Notes: generated from the sequence alone by a model not told the origin. DNA of 64,000 nucleotides from Aquimarina sp040786285 (GCF_040786285.1 NZ_JBFMKQ010000002.1:1-64000), one strand, 5' to 3'; positions 4,765-13,556 are shown, counted from the stretch's first letter. A program made the numbers and translations.

Positions 4765-5004
4765 ATGAATATTATTATCAAACAAATTGAAATCATTCAA
4801 CGAATTGATCAGTTAATTCGATTGCAGGCAACGGGTCCACCAGAGTATTTTGCTTCTCGATTAGGGATATCCAAAACCAAATTGTATCGAGTAATTGGAG
4901 TGATGAAAAAACTAAATGCTCCGATTGAATATAATATACATTTAGAAAGTTTTGTTTATGTCGAGTCTGTAGCCTTTACTTTTGGGTTTTATAGAAAAGA
5001 CTAA
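4765..5004 (+). CDS. small helix-turn-helix DNA-binding protein
   Basis: 79 residues from ATG 4765 (MNIIIKQIEIIQRIDQLIRL). Residues 15-50 form a winged-helix/HTH of the DeoR/HTH_11 kind: helix, then FASRLGISKTKLYRVIGVMK as turn and recognition helix, then a short beta wing (APIEYN). The family is common as a lone small protein in Flavobacteriia. A longer frame from TTG 4681 exists, but its first 28 residues are low in structure and unlike the family. It lies between the slipin terminator and the end of the mod operon; its target is unknown. Regulation of the array or slipin is possible only by position. Confidence 0.7.
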   Translation: MNIIIKQIEIIQRIDQLIRLQATGPPEYFASRLGISKTKLYRVIGVMKKLNAPIEYNIHLESFVYVESVAFTFGFYRKD

Positions 5005-5030
5005 AATCCAAATTAAGTAATGTAGAGAGG

Positions 5031-5906
5031 TTAATCTATCTTTTGCAGCAAAGGATTAAACGCCTTTGAAGCCACAATTACTTTATCTCCAATGACCATT
5101 GTTTTTATCTCTGTTTCTTCCGCAACTATTTTCACAAAATTTGTTCCTATCAAAACGGTAACAATATAAATCACGTCTTCTTTTTTTATTTCAACGATCT
5201 CACCCGAAAACTGAAATTTACCACTCATTTGTTTGGTTGTAAATACTTCGATTGGGTTGCCTTGCTTGACGATTTTCCCGTTTTTGATGATAAACACTCT
5301 GTTTGACATTTTTATAACTTCCCCGATTTCATGACTTATAAGTAATGTCGTTAAATTATACTGTTTATGTACTTTAAGGACATAGTCTTGTAGTTTAGCC
5401 CGCATCATATTATCTAATGCAGATAGCGGTTCATCCAGCATTAAAATCTCAGGTTTCCTTACTAAGGCTCTTGCTAAAGAAACACGTTGTTTTTGCCCTC
5501 CTGAGAGTTTTTCGGGTTTGCGATCTTGCAAGTCACCCAGTTCGATAATCTCTATTAATTCGTTTATAATCTGATTGTTTTGCCCTTTTTCTAAGGCGTA
5601 TAGCAAATTTTCTTTCACGGTCATGTTTGGAAACAAAGCATAATCCTGAAATACAAATCCTATTTTTCTTTGTTGAGGTTTCAAGGATATCCCTTTTTCG
5701 GTATCCAGCCAGGTTTTTTGATGAACAGTAATACATCCCTTATCTGCCTGAAGCAATCCCGCAATCATTCTAAATATAGATGTTTTTCCTGCTCCAGAGT
5801 TTCCATATAGCGTAACTAAGCTACCACTTTCGATATCAACATTAATATCTAATAGCATTGTTCCATGCGTTGCGGTCAATTTTTTTTGCAAAGCGATATG
5901 TATCAT
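5031..5906 (-). CDS. modC: molybdate ABC transporter ATP-binding protein
   Basis: 291 residues. ATPase of the molybdate importer at the inner membrane. Walker A GNSGAGKT at 35-42, signature LSGGQKQR at 134-141, Walker B ILMLDE at 154-159, H-loop His192. The C-terminal 60 residues form a short TOBE-like part, shorter than the full regulatory domain of E. coli ModC (about 350 residues). The start overlaps the modB stop by four bases, indicating translational coupling. Tungstate as substrate cannot be excluded. Confidence 0.93.
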   Translation of the reverse strand: MIHIALQKKLTATHGTMLLDINVDIESGSLVTLYGNSGAGKTSIFRMIAGLLQADKGCITVHQKTWLDTEKGISLKPQQRKIGFVFQDYALFPNMTVKENLLYALEKGQNNQIINELIEIIELGDLQDRKPEKLSGGQKQRVSLARALVRKPEILMLDEPLSALDNMMRAKLQDYVLKVHKQYNLTTLLISHEIGEVIKMSNRVFIIKNGKIVKQGNPIEVFTTKQMSGKFQFSGEIVEIKKEDVIYIVTVLIGTNFVKIVAEETEIKTMVIGDKVIVASKAFNPLLQKID

Positions 5907-6577
5907 TTCCAGAATTTTTTTAGATATCCTCCATTAACCAAATATACCAGAAGTAAGATACTAAATGTGATCGCAAATAAAATTAATGAATACCAATTTG
6001 CTGCATTATAATTAAGTGCTTCAACTTCATCATAAATAGCGATAGAAGCTACTTTTGTTTTTCCGGGCATGTTACCTCCTATCATTAGCACTACGCCAAA
6101 TTCACCAATGGTATGTGCAAAAGCTAATACGATTCCCGTAAGCAATGATGGTTTTATATTAGGTAAAAGTACTTTAAAAAGAGTGGTAATTTTGGATTTC
6201 CCCAGTACATGAGAGGCTTCTGTTAGTGATGAAGCCAGATTTGAAAACCCAGCCTGGATGGGATGAACCATAAATGGCAAACTATACAAAACAGATGCAA
6301 AAACAAGCCCTTCAAAAGAAAAAATAAGTCGTAAACCCAGATGTTCATCTAACCAACTTCCAACAGTGTTGGCAGGACTAAAAGCGACTAATAAATAAAA
6401 CCCCAAAACGGTCGGAGGTAAAACAAGGGGCATACTAACCAAAGTTTCAAATACTGGTTTTATTCGCGATTTAGTATACGCTAACCAGTAGGCAATAGGG
6501 ATAGAAATGATCAACAATAAAATGGTCGTTATCAATGCGAGTTTAAACGTTAATAGTAAAGGTTGCCAATCCATCAT
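5903..6577 (-). CDS. modB: molybdate ABC transporter permease
   Basis: 224 residues, five to six membrane helices. The EAA loop that contacts ModC is at about 118-150 (LTEASHVLGKSKITTLFKVL), followed by the typical ModB motif AHTIGEFGVVLMIGGNMPGK. Overlaps both the upstream Mop-like gene and modC by four bases, so the three are translationally coupled. Length is normal for the family. Confidence 0.93.
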   Translation of the reverse strand: MMDWQPLLLTFKLALITTILLLIISIPIAYWLAYTKSRIKPVFETLVSMPLVLPPTVLGFYLLVAFSPANTVGSWLDEHLGLRLIFSFEGLVFASVLYSLPFMVHPIQAGFSNLASSLTEASHVLGKSKITTLFKVLLPNIKPSLLTGIVLAFAHTIGEFGVVLMIGGNMPGKTKVASIAIYDEVEALNYNAANWYSLILFAITFSILLLVYLVNGGYLKKFWK

Positions 6578-6972
6578 TTTGATAACATTATTTCGGTAGT
6601 TTTTATCATAGCGGTAACGTGTTCTCCAACTTTTAATTGAAGTTGTTGAGCCGCATCAGAAGTGATAATTGCGATTATTTTTCCGATTGCGGTATCTATG
6701 GTTAATTTACTTAGTAGTATTCCCTTTTCTATATCCAGAATTTCTCCTATTACTTTATTCTGTATGCTAACAAGGTGATCCATGCTTTTACCAATAACAA
6801 CTTCTGTTTCTTTAAACATTACTTTAACAAGATGTTCCTGTTGTAAATAAGCAGCAGTATCTTGAGTTTCTATAACAATCGTATTAAAAAAAATAGATCC
6901 GATTTGTAGCGTAACCAAGGATATACTACCATGGGTTTTTATAGCCGTAATTTTTCCTTCAAGAATATTCAC
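6574..6972 (-). CDS. molybdenum-pterin-binding (Mop/TOBE) protein
   Basis: 132 residues with two TOBE/Mop repeats, about 1-65 and 70-132. Each has the beta-rich pattern of molbindins (GKITAIKTHGSISLVTLQIG; GEILDIEKGILLSKLTIDTA). Such proteins bind molybdate and act as a cytoplasmic store or sensor. Position between modA and modB, with an overlap to modB, fits this. It has no HTH, so it is not ModE. Confidence 0.85.
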   Translation of the reverse strand: MNILEGKITAIKTHGSISLVTLQIGSIFFNTIVIETQDTAAYLQQEHLVKVMFKETEVVIGKSMDHLVSIQNKVIGEILDIEKGILLSKLTIDTAIGKIIAIITSDAAQQLQLKVGEHVTAMIKTTEIMLSK

Positions 6973-7029
6973 TTAAGTATATTTATACGTTATAAAAATA
7001 CATTAATTAAAGATGTGTTATGGTGATTA

Positions 7030-7788
7030 TTATCTTTTTACTGAATAGCCATAATTTTCCAGGATTTTTTTAGCATTAACAGAGAGTAAAAAATCGTAAA
7101 AAGCTTTAGCATTAGCTTGTTTTGAAGGATTGCTTTTAAGAATTACAACTCCTTGGTTTACAGGAGAATATTGAGTGGTGTTAATATCAGTCCAATTTCC
7201 TTTACCTTTGATTTCGGGAGATAATACTATTGATTTTGATGTAAATCCAATTTCTGCTGATTTAGAAATGATAAACTGGTTGGTTTGCGATATACTCTCT
7301 CCGAATACAAGTTTATCTTTAATATCTTCATAGATATCGTGTTGTTTTAGTACTTCTATGGCAGCATTGCCATAAGGAGCTGTTTTGGGGTTTGCAATGG
7401 CTATATGTTTTATTTTCGAGCTTTTAAGGATGTCGATAGAAGGGTTTATGTCATCGATCATAGACCACATCACCAATTTTCCATAAGCATAGACTTTAGG
7501 TTTGTTAGTAGTATACCCTGATTTAAATAATTCGTTAGGATATTTCATGTTGGCAGAAACAAATATATCGAAGGGAGCTCCTTCTTTAATTTGTGCGGTG
7601 AGTTTGCCTGAAGAGCTAATTATTAGATCACATTCGATACCAGTTTGATGGGTAAACTCTTTTGATAATTCTTTCATGGCAAATTGCATATTCGAAGCAA
7701 CCGCAATATGTAACGTATTGCTTTGTTGCTGTGCACAAGCAATAATTAGTAGTGTGCCAATAAAAATCAAAAATCGTATTTTTTGCAT
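7030..7788 (-). CDS. modA: molybdate-binding lipoprotein
   Basis: 252 residues from ATG 7788, chosen because it begins directly with a lipoprotein signal (MQKIRFLIFIGTLLIIAC, lipid Cys18). A longer frame back to 7857 would overlap the upstream gene and hide the signal. Periplasmic substrate-binding fold with ModA motifs AVASNMQFAM, ISSSGKLTAQI, GAPFDIFVSAN and the C-terminal hinge. As a lipoprotein it would stay at the membrane and hand the oxyanion to ModB/ModC. Confidence 0.92.
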   Translation of the reverse strand: MQKIRFLIFIGTLLIIACAQQQSNTLHIAVASNMQFAMKELSKEFTHQTGIECDLIISSSGKLTAQIKEGAPFDIFVSANMKYPNELFKSGYTTNKPKVYAYGKLVMWSMIDDINPSIDILKSSKIKHIAIANPKTAPYGNAAIEVLKQHDIYEDIKDKLVFGESISQTNQFIISKSAEIGFTSKSIVLSPEIKGKGNWTDINTTQYSPVNQGVVILKSNPSKQANAKAFYDFLLSVNAKKILENYGYSVKR

Positions 7789-7823
7789 TAGCCCCGCTTT
7801 TTGGCGATTAATGTATTTAACTT

Positions 7824-8300
7824 TTAATGAAGGCTTATCACTTTGGTAATTTTCCAACCCTTATTTGTAAGCTCCCACATGGTTATAAATTTACTTGGGA
7901 TAGATGGAGCATCAGGTTCTTGATTATTATGAAACTTATGAAAACCTATTTGAACGGCACCATATCCTTTAATGGGATAGACCTCTATACTTCCTTCAAT
8001 TAATTTTCGAGAGACTTTACCACAAATATTTTTCTCTATAGAGCTAATAACATCTTTTTTTGAAGTCATTACACCACCCTTGTCATGAAAAAATTCAACA
8101 TTTTCAGAATATAATGAGGCCTGTTTTTTTAAATCACAGGTGTTAAATGCGTCAAAATATTCCTTGTCCATTAAAACAATAGTTTCGTACAATTCTTTAT
8201 CATCAGGCACATATTTTGGTAGTAGATCAGTAGTGTTATCTTTTTTAGAAGTGCAGGATAAAAAAGAAATAGTAAAGAGTAAGGCGATAAAGGTTCGCAT
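7824..8300 (-). CDS. NTF2-like (SnoaL/DUF4440) lipoprotein
   Basis: 158 residues. Lipoprotein signal ending at Cys16 (FTISFLSC), then a DUF4440/SnoaL-type fold: MDKEYFDAFNTCDLKKQASL, the YSENVEFFHDKGG strand and the C-terminal MWELTNKGWKITKVISLH. These small alpha+beta barrels are catalytic or binding modules of many kinds; no catalytic residue can be named. It is 35 bases before modA on the same strand and may be the first gene of the mod operon, though a role in molybdate uptake is not known. Confidence 0.75.
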   Translation of the reverse strand: MRTFIALLFTISFLSCTSKKDNTTDLLPKYVPDDKELYETIVLMDKEYFDAFNTCDLKKQASLYSENVEFFHDKGGVMTSKKDVISSIEKNICGKVSRKLIEGSIEVYPIKGYGAVQIGFHKFHNNQEPDAPSIPSKFITMWELTNKGWKITKVISLH

Positions 8301-8393
8301 AGTAGGTTTCTTATTTATACGTTTATCGACAAATCTAATAGTTTTGTATTAATTTATTAACTGTTTATTACCGTATTTTCAGAAAATATAAAC

Positions 8394-9029
8394 TCACTTT
8401 TTACTTAAGGCAAGTTGAATTCCTAAAAAAATAAAAAGCACACCTGTGGTTTTATCGAGCCAGAGTTTTATCTTTTTGTTTTTTCTAATCTTACCGGCTA
8501 ATCTTGCCGAAAAGAACGCTAGTATAAGACACCATGTTGTACCTGTAGCTACAAAGGTTAGCCCTAAAATTAAGAACGGTAATGCACTGGTAGCATAATT
8601 AGAGTCTATAAACTGAGGTAAAAATGCCAAGAAGAAAAGCGCTACTTTAGGGTTAAAAAGGTTAGTTAATATGCCTGATAAATATACTTTTGAATAGTTC
8701 TGGGTTCTTGCGTTTTCCAGAAATGGTTCCTTGTTATTTGTGGATTTAGAAACTAATGATTTAATACCTAAGTAGATAAGATAACCAGCACCTATGTATT
8801 TAACAATACTAAATGCTACAGCAGATTTTGCTAAAAGAATGGATAATCCCAAAGCGGCAAAAATACAATGTAAAAACGCTCCAGACGAAATACCAAGGGC
8901 AGAGACAATTCCTGATTTTTTTCCTTGAGAAATACTACGACCCAAAATATACATAGTGTCTGCACCAGGTGTAAGATTAAGTATGATTCCTGCTAAAATG
9001 AATGTGCCAAAATTTAGTATTCCAAACAT
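8394..9029 (-). CDS. LysE/RhtB family amino-acid exporter
   Basis: 211 residues, six membrane helices. N-terminal signature NLTPGADTMYILGRSISQGKKSG is typical of the LysE/RhtB family, as is the NPKVALFFLAFLPQF motif at about 125-140. Exports amino acids or homoserine-type compounds from the cytoplasm. It is divergent from the Lrp-type regulator at 9153, the classical arrangement for such exporters, so the regulator probably controls it. A paralogue lies at 50682-51317. Confidence 0.88.
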   Translation of the reverse strand: MFGILNFGTFILAGIILNLTPGADTMYILGRSISQGKKSGIVSALGISSGAFLHCIFAALGLSILLAKSAVAFSIVKYIGAGYLIYLGIKSLVSKSTNNKEPFLENARTQNYSKVYLSGILTNLFNPKVALFFLAFLPQFIDSNYATSALPFLILGLTFVATGTTWCLILAFFSARLAGKIRKNKKIKLWLDKTTGVLFIFLGIQLALSKK

Positions 9030-9104
9030 AGTCTTAGTTTTAGATGATTTTTGATATTCAAAATTATAGCTTCTGATGATCGTGGTGAAATCGAATCATT
9101 GGTT

Positions 9105-9112
9105 TATATTTG
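9105..9112 (+). promoter_or_regulatory. -7 promoter element of the Lrp-type gene
   Basis: TATATTTG fits TAnnTTTG and lies 40 bases before ATG 9153, supporting the downstream start choice. A matching -33 TTTG is not evident, as often in activated or autoregulated promoters. Confidence 0.45.
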
Positions 9113-9152
9113 TTTTTTCGATAGAATATTCTTTTTTAGTTTAAAAAAACCA

Positions 9153-9602
9153 ATGATTATGTTGAAAGATGATTTAGATTGGAAGATATTAGAGTTATTG
9201 CAAGAGAATGCACGTTTGTCTTTTGCTCAGATAGGTAGAGTGGTAAAGCTTTCGCCTTCTGCTGTAGCAGAGCGAGTGCAACGCATGGAGGATACAGAGG
9301 TTATTACAGGATATAGCACACAGGTAAATCCTTTAAAATTGGGTTGGTCTCTTTCTGCATTTATTATGATGAGTGTAAATAGGATTAACTTTCAATCATT
9401 TACAGATACCCTAAGTGAATACCCCGAAATGGTAGAATGTACTCGTGTAACTGGGAAAGATTGTCTTATTATGAAATTTCATGTTAAAGATAGCAAGCAT
9501 TTAGAGGATGTGATTAATCGATTAGCAATGCATGGCGATCCTACTACATTACTCATTTTAAATGAAGTGAAAAAAAATGGTAAAATAACACGTTGTGTAT
9601 AG
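9153..9602 (+). CDS. Lrp/AsnC family transcriptional regulator
   Basis: 149 residues from ATG 9153 (MIMLKDDLDWKILELLQENA), with ATG 9159 as alternative. N-terminal HTH at about 8-55 (SFAQIGRVVKLSPSAVAERV is the recognition region) and a C-terminal RAM ligand-binding domain (about 70-149, with TRVTGKDCLIMKFHVKD). An upstream start at 9051 would precede the promoter element at 9105 and is rejected. Divergent neighbour of the LysE exporter, which it presumably regulates in response to an amino acid. Confidence 0.88.
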   Translation: MIMLKDDLDWKILELLQENARLSFAQIGRVVKLSPSAVAERVQRMEDTEVITGYSTQVNPLKLGWSLSAFIMMSVNRINFQSFTDTLSEYPEMVECTRVTGKDCLIMKFHVKDSKHLEDVINRLAMHGDPTTLLILNEVKKNGKITRCV

Positions 9603-9738
9603 TTTATATATCCTTCCAAAGTCTCATAATCAATTAGATAATATTCTTAAAACGACAAAACTTACCTTTAATCGAAGATTGATCTTTTAATTCAAAGCAA
9701 TTTTCATATTTCAAAAACGAGAAGCATACTTTCGACCT

Positions 9739-9996
9739 ATGTTCCTAAAAAAGGAATATTCAAAAAAGTGTGAAGTGAACGATAATTTAAATATTTCTGA
9801 TATAAGATTAATCATACGCAATTTGATCACCTTTATTGTGGTCGAAGGAAAAGGGTATGTAAATGACGCACAAAAAAGGGATTACGTTTCTGAGTATTTA
9901 TTAGTCTTGGTTAAGACCATTAATCTAATAGATGAACAAGAAGAATATTCTGTGGTAGAAGATATAGCCAACGATATTTCGAATTACCTAAAGTAA
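9739..9996 (+). CDS. hypothetical protein
   Basis: 85 residues, mostly helical, acidic at the C-terminus (LIDEQEEYSVVEDIANDISN). No signal peptide or membrane segment and no family recognised. A promoter-like TACTTTCG at 9727-9734 lies only four bases before the ATG, so the message could be nearly leaderless, or translation may start inside at GTG 9775. A terminator follows at 10036. Confidence 0.55.
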   Translation: MFLKKEYSKKCEVNDNLNISDIRLIIRNLITFIVVEGKGYVNDAQKRDYVSEYLLVLVKTINLIDEQEEYSVVEDIANDISNYLK

Positions 9997-10035
9997 GGAA
10001 CCACTGGTTGGTTGTTTGTTTTTATGTTGATTGGA

Positions 10036-10074
10036 GAAAGCTTTCTTAGTGAATTAAGGAAGCTTTCTTTTTTT
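10036..10074 (+). terminator. intrinsic terminator
   Basis: GAAAGCTT (10036-10043) pairs with AAGCTTTC (10060-10067), extended by inner CTTA / TAAG, followed by seven T. Ends the 9739-9996 transcript. Confidence 0.8.
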
Positions 10075-10128
10075 ATGTAATAATAACTTTTATATATTAA
10101 GCGTTTAAATATCCAAATCTATATCACA

Positions 10129-11247
10129 GTGAATGAACAGGATTACATCGAAAGGCTAAAGAGAGATAATAAGTTACTACAGGATAAACTCGATAAAATT
10201 AATAAGGGTAAGCAGAAAAAGAGGAGGTTTAGATGGTGGCTCTTAAAAAAATCCAGTATCCCGGTTTTTGGCAATCGACTTAAAAATAGTATTAGTAATG
10301 CCATCAATGAATATAAGGAGTATAAAACGGTTTCTGTAGATACTGTTTCTGATGTATCTTCGAGTGTTATTTGGCGAATCACAAGAATAGGACTATTTGC
10401 TTTTATGGTTGCCGTAATACCTGCATCGGTGTTAATTTTTCAGACGAAGTTATTAATGAATCAAAATAAGTTAATCACTAGTCAGAATAATCTCGTAGAG
10501 GCAGATCGAAGATCATCATTGGTCTTTGTAATGGGAGATGTTTTAACAGATTTTAATGAAGAACTTAAATATAAGGGTACAAATAGCGCACGTAACATTA
10601 GCAAAACGTTAGAGGCAAGGATAATAAGTCTTTGTATGGCAATGAAACCTTATCGTTATATAGAGAATGGTAAGTTAATCGAGAAACCAATTAGTCCAGA
10701 ACGAGGGCAGCTTTTATTTACCTTGTTAAAAAGTGATTTGGGATCAGAATCTTCACAAGATATCCTCAACTCTTCAGATTTTAATTACACAAATTTGAGA
10801 AAGGTTAATCTGGGTAGGGGAGTAAACTTAAAGTACGCCAGATTAGATTATTCTGATCTTACCGAAGCACAGATGCCAGCCGCTAACCTTGAAAGAGCTG
10901 AGCTTAAAGAAGCACAAATGAGTAAAATTAATCTATCTGATGCAATTCTTAAAAGAGCTAGATTGAATAATGCTAACCTGCAAAAGGCTGAATTATTAAG
11001 TGCAGATCTAACCAATGCAAATTTGTTTGGAGCGGATCTTAGTGGTGCCGATCTTTCTGAAGCTACCTTGTGGGGAACCAAATTAGAAAATGCAAATTTA
11101 ACAGATGTAATATTAGATAATGCCATCGTTGATAGACAAGATTGGATGGATTATATATCTGATCTAGAAGGATCCGGAGATATAGAGGATCGCTATAGAG
11201 TTAAAAAGCAGGGAAAGAAGCAGTTTGTTCTAGTTCCAAAAAAATAA
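10129..11247 (+). CDS. membrane-anchored pentapeptide-repeat protein
   Basis: 372 residues from GTG 10129; the nearby ATG 10133 is out of frame. Layout: coiled coil (about 3-30), basic stretch with KKRRFRWW, one membrane helix (about 86-107, FMVAVIPASVLIFQTKLL), a helical linker, then pentapeptide repeats from about 220 to 333 (ADLTNANLFGADLSGADLSE) that form a right-handed quadrilateral helix. The fold serves in many roles, including DNA mimicry; nothing points to one here. It is flanked by a terminator upstream and a convergent gene downstream, so it is a single-gene unit. Confidence 0.8.
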   Translation: MNEQDYIERLKRDNKLLQDKLDKINKGKQKKRRFRWWLLKKSSIPVFGNRLKNSISNAINEYKEYKTVSVDTVSDVSSSVIWRITRIGLFAFMVAVIPASVLIFQTKLLMNQNKLITSQNNLVEADRRSSLVFVMGDVLTDFNEELKYKGTNSARNISKTLEARIISLCMAMKPYRYIENGKLIEKPISPERGQLLFTLLKSDLGSESSQDILNSSDFNYTNLRKVNLGRGVNLKYARLDYSDLTEAQMPAANLERAELKEAQMSKINLSDAILKRARLNNANLQKAELLSADLTNANLFGADLSGADLSEATLWGTKLENANLTDVILDNAIVDRQDWMDYISDLEGSGDIEDRYRVKKQGKKQFVLVPKK

Positions 11248-11265
11248 TGTATCCAGTGTGTAATA

Positions 11266-11700
11266 TTAGTCTTTTTTCTGGAAAATAAGATGGTGCACTT
11301 TGACTACTAACCAGTTTCCGGCTGGGAAATATAATGCAAAAAATAAGGCCATTCCTAAACTAAAATTTTGTGGATTAAACATATGATCTAGAATATTGTT
11401 TGGGTATACATATGAAGTTTGAAGCCAGTATCCTAAAAACTCAAGTAATCCCATAGCGACTAATCCATATGCATATTGGTCAATAAATTTATACTCTTTT
11501 AGTAGTATAGAAATAGGAACCATATAAAGGATATAACAAGTAATTACCTGCCACCAATAGGTAAATCTTGCAATCTCCATTTCTGCTCCAAAACGATTCA
11601 TCCCTAACCCCCATAGAAAATAAATAAGGATATAGGTTAGAATAAGCGTTTTTGGGGCCTCTCTTAATCTTTTTATACTATCGTCTAGTAGGTCTTTCAT
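11266..11700 (-). CDS. four-helix integral membrane protein
   Basis: 144 residues, four predicted membrane helices (TLILTYILIYFLWGLGM; FTYWWQVITCYILYMVPIS; YAYGLVAMGLLEFLGYWL; LGMALFFALYFPAGNWLVV). No family recognised. Its start overlaps the stop of the methyltransferase by four bases, so the two are co-translated. In other Bacteroidota such a pair accompanies type III polyketide synthase genes, but no synthase is in this window; that link is an inference. Confidence 0.6.
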   Translation of the reverse strand: MKDLLDDSIKRLREAPKTLILTYILIYFLWGLGMNRFGAEMEIARFTYWWQVITCYILYMVPISILLKEYKFIDQYAYGLVAMGLLEFLGYWLQTSYVYPNNILDHMFNPQNFSLGMALFFALYFPAGNWLVVKVHHLIFQKKD

Positions 11701-12407
11701 TCGTGTAAGTCTATTTGTGTGATGGTGCGGAAAAAAGGTTTTTTTGTGATTTTAAATTCCTTAATGGCACTGCTTTGTATAATTCTTTTTAGTTCTTTAA
11801 TGGAGAAAGCTCTTTGTATTGCTAACATACCATCTTTTTTTGCAATATCAGAAATTGGAAGCACAAAACTAACAAATCTAAATAAGTGGTATGCAGTCTT
11901 ATTTCTATAAAGCTCACTAAAAATAATATGCTTTACTTTTTTGGACTGAATTTTTCTTAAAAAATCAATAAGATCATTATCATTAAAATGATAGATAAAG
12001 TGACTACTTATTAATATATCGCAATCTGGTACCGTAAAATCTTTATCCATGATATCGGCGGTTGTAAAATCAATATTTGCTATGTCTAAATTGTTTCGTG
12101 TTGCATACGATATACTTGTTGGGTTACCATCAATACCGGTAAAAGTTACTTTAATCCTATGTCTTTTTAATTTTTTAGAAATAAACCGAATGCAATCTCC
12201 GCCACCACAGCCTAGATCTATGATGTGAAATTCTTTTTTAGTAGAATTTGCTTCACAGTAGTTTAGTATTGCTGTACCCAATTGTCTGTGATTACCAAGA
12301 AAGGTATTGATTAGTTTTAAACTAAACAACGTTTTTTCAAGAGTACTTCCTGATAATGATAAGTCATCAAGTTGTTCGGCTTTATGAAGTCGAATATTGG
12401 GATTCAC
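11697..12407 (-). CDS. class I SAM-dependent methyltransferase
   Basis: 236 residues. Rossmann-fold methyltransferase with motif I at about 59-66 (IIDLGCGGGDC), motif II near TGIDGNP, and a post-motif II acidic position in TTADIMD. The C-terminal half (LFRFVSFVLPISDIAKKDGM) is typical of UbiE/COQ5-like enzymes acting on lipophilic small molecules. Upstream partner of the membrane protein at 11266. The substrate cannot be read from sequence; a modification of a polyketide or quinone-like compound fits the family. Confidence 0.8.
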   Translation of the reverse strand: MNPNIRLHKAEQLDDLSLSGSTLEKTLFSLKLINTFLGNHRQLGTAILNYCEANSTKKEFHIIDLGCGGGDCIRFISKKLKRHRIKVTFTGIDGNPTSISYATRNNLDIANIDFTTADIMDKDFTVPDCDILISSHFIYHFNDNDLIDFLRKIQSKKVKHIIFSELYRNKTAYHLFRFVSFVLPISDIAKKDGMLAIQRAFSIKELKRIIQSSAIKEFKITKKPFFRTITQIDLHE

Positions 12408-12482
12408 AATATTATATTAATTAATAATGAAGGATATTTTAGTCCCTAGAATAGTAATAACTTTACAAAAAAAAGAAATAAT

Positions 12483-13058
12483 ATGAGTAAAGAGGTTATA
12501 AATGAAATAATTCGGAGTAGGAGATCGATTTTTCCTCCTCAATATAATAATAAACCTGTTTCTAAAGCATTTATTCAAAATTTGTTAGAGAATGCAAATT
12601 GGGCCCCAACTCATAAACTGACTCAGCCATGGCGTTTTAAAGTTGTACAAGGAGAAGCGAAAGATCGTTTGGGGATATTTTTATCAGATACATATACCGA
12701 CATCACTTCGAATGAAGATTTTTCTCCGTTTAAACATAAAAAGATTCTTAATAATTGTAAATCAGCCAGTGCAGTACTCATAATATGTATGCAAAGAGAT
12801 CCGAAGAAACGGATTCCAGAGTGGGAGGAGATAGCTTCTACAGCGATGGCGGTTCAGAATATGTGGTTAACTTGTTCTGCAAATGGGGTTGGGTGCTACT
12901 GGAGTAGCCCTAAATTGATTAATTATATGGATGATTTTTGTGATTTTGAAGAAGGGGAACGTTGTTTAGGATTCTTTTATATAGGGAATTATAACCAGGA
13001 AGAAGAATTAACATCAAAACGTAACCCTGTAGAGGATAAAATCAAATGGTTAGACTAA
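12483..13058 (+). CDS. nitroreductase family protein
   Basis: 191 residues. FMN-dependent nitroreductase fold: the N-terminal RRSIFPPQY supplies phosphate-binding arginines, WAPTHKLTQPWRFKVV is the FMN contact region, and the later VGCYWSSPKL motif belongs to the YdjA-like subgroup. Reduces nitroaromatics or quinones with NAD(P)H in the cytoplasm; the physiological substrate is unknown. Divergent from the methyltransferase gene, 75 bases away. Confidence 0.85.
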   Translation: MSKEVINEIIRSRRSIFPPQYNNKPVSKAFIQNLLENANWAPTHKLTQPWRFKVVQGEAKDRLGIFLSDTYTDITSNEDFSPFKHKKILNNCKSASAVLIICMQRDPKKRIPEWEEIASTAMAVQNMWLTCSANGVGCYWSSPKLINYMDDFCDFEEGERCLGFFYIGNYNQEEELTSKRNPVEDKIKWLD

Positions 13059-13065
13059 AACAAAA

Positions 13066-13089
13066 AAACCATCCCGAAAGGGATGGTTT
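13066..13089. terminator. bidirectional intrinsic terminator
   Basis: AAACCATCCC (13066-13075), loop GAAA, GGGATGGTTT (13080-13089). T runs follow on both strands, so it serves the nitroreductase (+) and the lipoprotein (-) genes, which converge here. Confidence 0.85.
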
Positions 13090-13127
13090 TATTATAAGTC
13101 AAAGACCTATCTTGTTTAGCTGTAATA

Positions 13128-13556
13128 TTACTGCTGAGTCATTTTAGCAGCAAGTTCCTGCATTTTCTTAGAGCTTGCAGTCATATAATCAGTCCATTTT
13201 TGGGCATCTTCTCCAGATAATTTCCCAGAAACTTCTTGAGCTTTTTTCGCAAGGTCTTGACCTTTTGTACTAAGTCCGGCAAAAGCAGTCATGTCTTTAC
13301 TTTCAACGATTTTTTCGTACTCAGCCATATACTCTTGGTAGGCGTTAACGTACTCTTGTACAGCAGGGTCGCTAAAAGTAGGCACACCATCAGCAGCGCT
13401 TTCTACTTTTTCTGCAACTTCTTCTACCTTTTCTGCAGCTTCTTCAACAACTTCTTCTGCTTGGTCAGCAGCTTCTTCTGCTTTGTCTGCTGCTTGTTTA
13501 CAAGAAACAACCGATAAAAACATTAGAGCTAGAGCTCCTAAAAAAAATTTTTTCAT
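13128..13556 (-). CDS. Ala/Glu-rich coiled-coil lipoprotein
   Basis: 142 residues. Lipoprotein signal with lipid Cys19 (ALMFLSVVSC), then an Ala/Glu/Val heptad-like stretch from 20 to 55 (EEAADQAEEVVEEAAEKVEE), then a helical domain. Likely anchored in the outer membrane and elongated like Lpp or entericidin-type spacers, though no family is recognised. Strong codon bias suggests high expression. The opposite strand is open as well, an effect of the repeated codons. Confidence 0.75.
   Translation of the reverse strand: MKKFFLGALALMFLSVVSCKQAADKAEEAADQAEEVVEEAAEKVEEVAEKVESAADGVPTFSDPAVQEYVNAYQEYMAEYEKIVESKDMTAFAGLSTKGQDLAKKAQEVSGKLSGEDAQKWTDYMTASSKKMQELAAKMTQQ

Noticed and set aside
13236..13517. 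Open frame opposite the Ala/Glu-rich lipoprotein
   Set aside because: A Phe/Cys-rich mirror of repeated Glu/Ala codons, with no independent support.
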